This document shows, piece by piece, positions 60,701 through 64,000 of a stretch of DNA of 64,000 nucleotides. Positions within the stretch are counted from its first letter, which is position 1, and every line of letters starts with the position of its first letter. The notes under the pieces are model-generated. The model was not told where the DNA came from, made no database searches, and was given only the letters and a program-made list of their open reading frames with translations. The position numbers were made by a program, and so were the translations under genes. Origin of the DNA: Bradyrhizobium sp. LMTR 3 (GTDB lineage: Bacteria > Pseudomonadota > Alphaproteobacteria > Rhizobiales > Xanthobacteraceae); NCBI RefSeq assembly GCF_001693485.1, contig NZ_MAXC01000049.1:310001-374000 (forward strand). The letters are read 5' to 3'.

Positions 60701-61675
60701 ATGGATCGACGTCAGTGCCTTGCGGCGATGTTGCTTGCAGCGGCCGCAGCCATCCCGCCCGCAGCTTGGGCGCAAGACAGCTATCCCTCCCGGGTGGTGA
60801 AGGTCGTCGTCGGATTTCCGGCCGGAAGCGCCACCGATGTTGCAGCCCGCGCCGTGGCGGAAGCGTTGGCCAAACGGCTGGGTCAGCCTTTCATCGTCGA
60901 CAACCGGCCCGGCGCTGCGAGCAGCATCGCGGCCAAGGCGGTGGCGACCTCGCCTCCCGACGGTTACACGATCTTCGTCGGAACGGTCGCGAACACGATC
61001 AACGTCGCATTCGCGGACGCGAACTCTCCCGACCCGGCGAAGGATTTCTCCGCGGTCACGATGATTGGCAGCGTGCCGAACATACTGGTGGTGAATCCAT
61101 CGCTCGGGATTACGTCGGTCGACCAACTGATCAATGCGGCGAAAGCGAAGCCGGGCCAGATCGCTTATGCTTCCTCCGGCTACGGCACGTCGCCGCATTT
61201 GTCCGGCGAACTCTTCTCCGCGATGGCTGGCATCAAGATGCTGCACGTGCCGTACCGCGGCAGCACGCCGGCTGTGACGGACCTGCTCGGCGGTCAAGTA
61301 GGGGTCATGTTCTCGCCGGCCTCCACCGTGTTGCCGCATATCGCGGCCGGCACGTTGAAGGCGCTGGCGACGACCGGCGCGAAGCGAACTGAGCTGGCAC
61401 CTGACCTGCCGACGATCCAGGAGCTCGGCTTCAAGGACTTCGAAAGCTCGGTGTGGTTCGGATTCCTCATGCCCGTAGGCACACCGTCCAGTGTCGTCGC
61501 GAAGCTACAGGCGGCGACGCATGCGGCGGTTGACCAGCCGGATATTCAGAAGCTGTTTCGTGCCCAAGGCATCGAGGTGGTCAAGTCCACCCCGGACGAA
61601 TTTGCTCAGTTCATTCGCAGCGAAACGGACAAATGGGCCAAGGTGATCCAGTCCGCCGGCATCAAGCGCGAATAG
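60701..61675 (+). CDS. Tripartite tricarboxylate transporter-type (Bug) substrate-binding protein
   Basis: A 324-residue periplasmic binding protein with signal peptide (CLAAMLLAAAAAIPPAAWAQD). The Bug-family pattern is clear: YPSRVVKVVVGFPAGSATDVAARAVAEALAKRLGQPFIVDNRPGAASSIAA, then YASSGYGTSPHLSGELFSAMAGIKMLHVPYRGSTPAVTDLLGGQV. GAACGAC precedes the ATG weakly. The TTT membrane subunits are not in the window; single Bug proteins are common in such operons. The ligand is probably an aromatic or a small carboxylate (inference). Confidence 0.93.
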   Translation: MDRRQCLAAMLLAAAAAIPPAAWAQDSYPSRVVKVVVGFPAGSATDVAARAVAEALAKRLGQPFIVDNRPGAASSIAAKAVATSPPDGYTIFVGTVANTINVAFADANSPDPAKDFSAVTMIGSVPNILVVNPSLGITSVDQLINAAKAKPGQIAYASSGYGTSPHLSGELFSAMAGIKMLHVPYRGSTPAVTDLLGGQVGVMFSPASTVLPHIAAGTLKALATTGAKRTELAPDLPTIQELGFKDFESSVWFGFLMPVGTPSSVVAKLQAATHAAVDQPDIQKLFRAQGIEVVKSTPDEFAQFIRSETDKWAKVIQSAGIKRE

Positions 61676-61700
61676 CTGTTCAACATAAAGGAGATTGCAC

Positions 61701-62225
61701 ATGGCCAAGCTTCGAGCCGCGGAGTGCCGCGCGTTCATCCAGGCCGTCACCGAAAAGGCTGCAGAGATGGGCGTTCCCATCTCGGTGGCGATCGTCGGGC
61801 CCGAGGGACATCTGATTGCGCTAGAGCGCATGGACGATGCCGGCTTCATCACGCCCGATACGGCGCGTGCCAAGGCATTCACCGCTGCTGCCTTCCGATC
61901 GATGAGTCCGCGCTTCCCGGACGGGCTGGTCATCCAGCAGTGGTTCAAGGAACGCAATCCTCAGATGCTGATGAATGCCGCGGTATTTACCAATGGCCAG
62001 ATCGCCGCCTCAGGCGGCTGTGCGCCGGTTTTCAAAGACTCGGAGATGGTCGGCGCTTACGGGATCAGCGGCGCTACCAGCGATCAGGACGAACAGATCG
62101 GCCGGTACGCGCGTGCGAAGGTGGGATGGGCCCATATCGCAGAGCACGACACCACTCCCGAGAGCGTCAAGCAGCATGTCAACGAGATCTACGCCAAGGT
62201 GGGTCTCGGTGACCAATCCTTGTGA
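61701..62225 (+). CDS. GlcG/HbpS family protein
   Basis: A 174-residue protein of the haem-degrading/GlcG-HbpS fold (PF03928). An AAGGAGATTGCAC site precedes the ATG. The motif order is VTEKAAEMGVPISVAIVGPEGHLIALERMDDAGFITPDTARAKAFTA, then FTNGQIAASGGCAPVF and VGAYGISGATSDQDEQI. The GGxPxx and G.IG.SG..S.QDE patterns are characteristic. Its role in aromatic operons is unclear; it is often found beside catechol meta-pathway genes. The stop is followed immediately by the hydratase gene. Confidence 0.88.
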   Translation: MAKLRAAECRAFIQAVTEKAAEMGVPISVAIVGPEGHLIALERMDDAGFITPDTARAKAFTAAAFRSMSPRFPDGLVIQQWFKERNPQMLMNAAVFTNGQIAASGGCAPVFKDSEMVGAYGISGATSDQDEQIGRYARAKVGWAHIAEHDTTPESVKQHVNEIYAKVGLGDQSL

Positions 62226-62245
62226 CGATCATGCAGGTCAATACC

Positions 62246-63064
62246 ATGGCGACATTCTCAATCGATATTGCCGGCGCGGCACATTCACTGCGCGAAGCCA
62301 CGCGCACTGGAAATCTCATTGCTCCGCTGCGTGAGACGTTCCCACTGATAACGGCGGCTGACGCCTACGCGATCCAGCGCACAAACACAGAGCATCGGGT
62401 GCGCGAGGAAGGCCGACGTATCGTCGGCTGCAAGATCGGCCTGACGGCGAAGGCGGTGCAGGCGCAACTCGGTGTCGATCAGCCCGACTTTGGCATGTTG
62501 TTTGATGACATGGGTTTCGGCGACGGCGAACCGGTTTCGATGGAAGGGTTGCAGCAGCCGAAGATCGAGGCGGAGGTGGCTTTCGTTCTCGGGCGCGACC
62601 TGGACATGGAGAAGCCCGGGCATGCCGACGTCATCCAGGCGATCGATCACTTGCTACCCGCGCTCGAAATCGTCGGCAGCCGCATCGCGGACTGGAACAT
62701 CCGCTTCGTCGACACAGTTGCGGACAACGCCTCTTCCGGCGCTTACGTGCTTGGAAGCACGCCGAAAAAATTGTCCCACGTCGACCTCCGGCTCTGTGGC
62801 ATGGTGATGACGCGGCGCGGTGAACCCGTTTCCGTCGGCGCCGGTGCAGCGTGCCTGGGCAACCCGCTCAATGCGGTGGTCTGGCTTGCCCGCACGATGG
62901 CCGCCGTGGGGCAGCCGCTCCGTGCCGGCCACCTGGTGCTTTCAGGCGCGCTTGGACCGATGGTTGCCGTGAACGCAGGCGACATCTTCGAGACTCGCAT
63001 CAACGGCTTGGGCAGCGTCAAAGCCGTATTCGAAACTGAGCCGACAGGAAGACAACTCACATGA
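62246..63064 (+). CDS. 2-oxopent-4-enoate hydratase (DmpE/MhpD type)
   Basis: A 272-residue enzyme of the meta-cleavage lower pathway, hydrating 2-oxopent-4-enoate to 4-hydroxy-2-oxopentanoate. Starts at 62222 (GTG) or 62231 (ATG) are possible; 62246 is chosen for its AGGT site. Family motifs are: AYAIQRTNTEHRV, IVGCKIGLTAKAVQAQLGVDQPDFG, EAEVAFVLGRDLD, and ALEIVGSRIADWNIRFVDTVADNASSGAYVLG. These metal-binding acidic residues are shared with the decarboxylase next to it. The four bases at its 3' end overlap the next gene. Confidence 0.9.
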   Translation: MATFSIDIAGAAHSLREATRTGNLIAPLRETFPLITAADAYAIQRTNTEHRVREEGRRIVGCKIGLTAKAVQAQLGVDQPDFGMLFDDMGFGDGEPVSMEGLQQPKIEAEVAFVLGRDLDMEKPGHADVIQAIDHLLPALEIVGSRIADWNIRFVDTVADNASSGAYVLGSTPKKLSHVDLRLCGMVMTRRGEPVSVGAGAACLGNPLNAVVWLARTMAAVGQPLRAGHLVLSGALGPMVAVNAGDIFETRINGLGSVKAVFETEPTGRQLT

Positions 63065-63828
63065 ACCGTGTCGAGGAATTGGCAGAGCAGCTCGACGCCG
63101 CGGCGCGCGACGCCCGCGAAGTCACGCAGATCGATCCTGAGGGGCACTTGTCACTGCAGGACGCGTACGCGATCCAGCGTGCGTCCATCGAGCGCCGCGT
63201 GTCCCGTGGCGCTGGGCGAATAGGCGTGAAGATGGGATTCACGAGCCGCGCCAAGATGGTTCAGATGGGCCTCAGCGACGTCATATGGGGGCGTTTGACC
63301 AGCGATATGCTGATCGAGGAAGGGATGGCCACATCGTTCGTACGCTTTGTGCATCCGCGTGTAGAACCGGAAATCGCATTTCTCCTGAAGAAGCCATTGT
63401 CAGGCCATGTCACCGCCGCGGAAGCGCTCGCCGCCGTGGAGGCGGTCGCGCCTGCGCTCGAGGTTATCGATTCCCGATATCGCGACTTCAAGTTCACGTT
63501 GCCCGAGGTGATCGCCGACAACGCGTCATCCAGCGGGATCGTGGTCGGGCCGTGGACCGACCCGCGCGAAGACTTCAGCAATCTCGGCCTCACCATGAGC
63601 ATCGACGGCCGCGTCGCGCACGTGGGATCGACGGCCGCCATCCTCGGTCACCCGCTTCGGTCGCTGGTCGCCGCTGCGCGCCTTTCCGATGCGGCGGGCG
63701 AACCGCTACAGGCCGGCTGGGTGGTGATGGCAGGCGGCGCCACGCCGGCCGAGTGGGTCAAGCCCGGCCAGTATGTCTCCATCGAGATGGAACGGCTGGG
63801 CGGCGCCGGTTTCCACATGGAGAATTGA
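63061..63828 (+). CDS. 4-oxalocrotonate decarboxylase / 2-oxo-3-hexenedioate decarboxylase (DmpH type)
   Basis: A 255-residue enzyme that decarboxylates the enol form of 4-oxalocrotonate. It is related to the preceding hydratase (AYAIQRASIERRV, IGVKMGFTSRAKMVQMG, VEPEIAFLLKKPL, ALEVIDSRYRDFKFTLPEVIADNASSSGIVVG). The KMGFTS and PGQYVSIEMERLG patterns point to the DmpH branch. Hydratase and decarboxylase form a complex in the known pathway. The start overlaps the hydratase stop (ATGA). Confidence 0.9.
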   Translation: MNRVEELAEQLDAAARDAREVTQIDPEGHLSLQDAYAIQRASIERRVSRGAGRIGVKMGFTSRAKMVQMGLSDVIWGRLTSDMLIEEGMATSFVRFVHPRVEPEIAFLLKKPLSGHVTAAEALAAVEAVAPALEVIDSRYRDFKFTLPEVIADNASSSGIVVGPWTDPREDFSNLGLTMSIDGRVAHVGSTAAILGHPLRSLVAAARLSDAAGEPLQAGWVVMAGGATPAEWVKPGQYVSIEMERLGGAGFHMEN

Positions 63829-63831
63829 CCG

Positions 63832-64000
63832 ATGCCCAACACAACGATCCCCAAGGTCAAGGCCGCGATCATGGGCTCCGGCAATATCGGCACCGATCTC
63901 ATGATCAAGGTGATGCGCCACGCCAGACACGTCGAAATGGGTGCGATGGTAGGCGTCGATCCCCAGTCGGACGGGCTCGCTCGGGCAAAGCGCCTCAACG
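63832..64000 (+). CDS. Acetaldehyde dehydrogenase (acetylating), DmpF/MhpF type, N-terminal part
   Basis: The first 56 residues of a Rossmann-fold enzyme cut by the window edge. VKAAIMGSGNIGTDLMIKVMRHARHVEMGAMVGVDPQSDGLARAKRL is the hallmark N-terminus of DmpF/MhpF, with nucleotide-binding GSGNIGTD. In the pathway it converts acetaldehyde to acetyl-CoA in complex with the aldolase DmpG, which is expected next. It starts 3 bp after the decarboxylase stop. Confidence 0.92.
   Translation, partial: MPNTTIPKVKAAIMGSGNIGTDLMIKVMRHARHVEMGAMVGVDPQSDGLARAKRLN

Overview
The window looks like a chromosomal stretch from a high-GC alphaproteobacterium, most likely Bradyrhizobium or a close relative in the Nitrobacteraceae (inference). 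The grounds are FixK/FNR-type palindromes, a FixK-like regulator, FixJ-type response regulators, IalB and BA14K envelope proteins, DUF3300/DUF2950 proteins and small PRC-barrel proteins. No ribosomal RNA, intact tRNA, CRISPR array or intact transposase gene was found.

Region 1 (1-17.0 kb) reads as a coherent low-oxygen/stress regulon. A FixK-like Crp/Fnr regulator (2567-3250) and a two-component system with an extra receiver protein (3520-6584) sit among genes preceded by six near-perfect TTGAT-N4-ATCAA boxes. The genes downstream of these boxes encode membrane transport (AI-2E-type permease, K+-channel-like protein, SulP permease), polyphosphate kinase 2, and secreted or envelope proteins (IalB, a secreted hydrolase, DUF2092, DUF3300, DUF2950 and two paralogous small exported proteins). 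In four of the six cases the box-to-start distance is about 55-60 bp.

Region 2 (17.0-34.8 kb) is gene-poor accessory DNA. It holds a Crp-type regulator divergent from a NarX/NarL-type two-component pair, two paralogous one-TM proteins, PRC-barrel and BA14K proteins, a LuxR regulator, a methyltransferase, and decayed genes. Region 3 (34.8-48.4 kb) holds a molybdenum hydroxylase (IorA/IorB type) with its own dihaem cytochrome, an AraC regulator, a small set of exported or redox enzymes, and two convergent winged-helix/NB-ARC regulators. Three diverged copies of the first codons of dusA, a known island integration site, lie at 17.37, 34.78 and 48.40 kb on the same strand. They suggest stacked dusA-type genomic islands.

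Region 4 (48.4-58.2 kb) starts with phage-like remnants (a PrtN-family gene and a lysine-only micro-ORF). It continues with a complete phosphonate uptake and degradation cassette: LysR, Fe-alcohol dehydrogenase, PhnD, PhnC, PhnE, phosphonoacetate hydrolase PhnA and phosphonoacetaldehyde dehydrogenase PhnY. The cassette is framed by two direct repeats carrying part of a tRNA(CAT) gene. Region 5 (58.2-64 kb) has a DUF3861/MarR pair and a LysR regulator divergent from an aromatic meta-cleavage lower-pathway operon (TTT-type binding protein, GlcG/HbpS-like protein, 2-oxopent-4-enoate hydratase, 4-oxalocrotonate decarboxylase, acetaldehyde dehydrogenase). That operon runs off the right edge.
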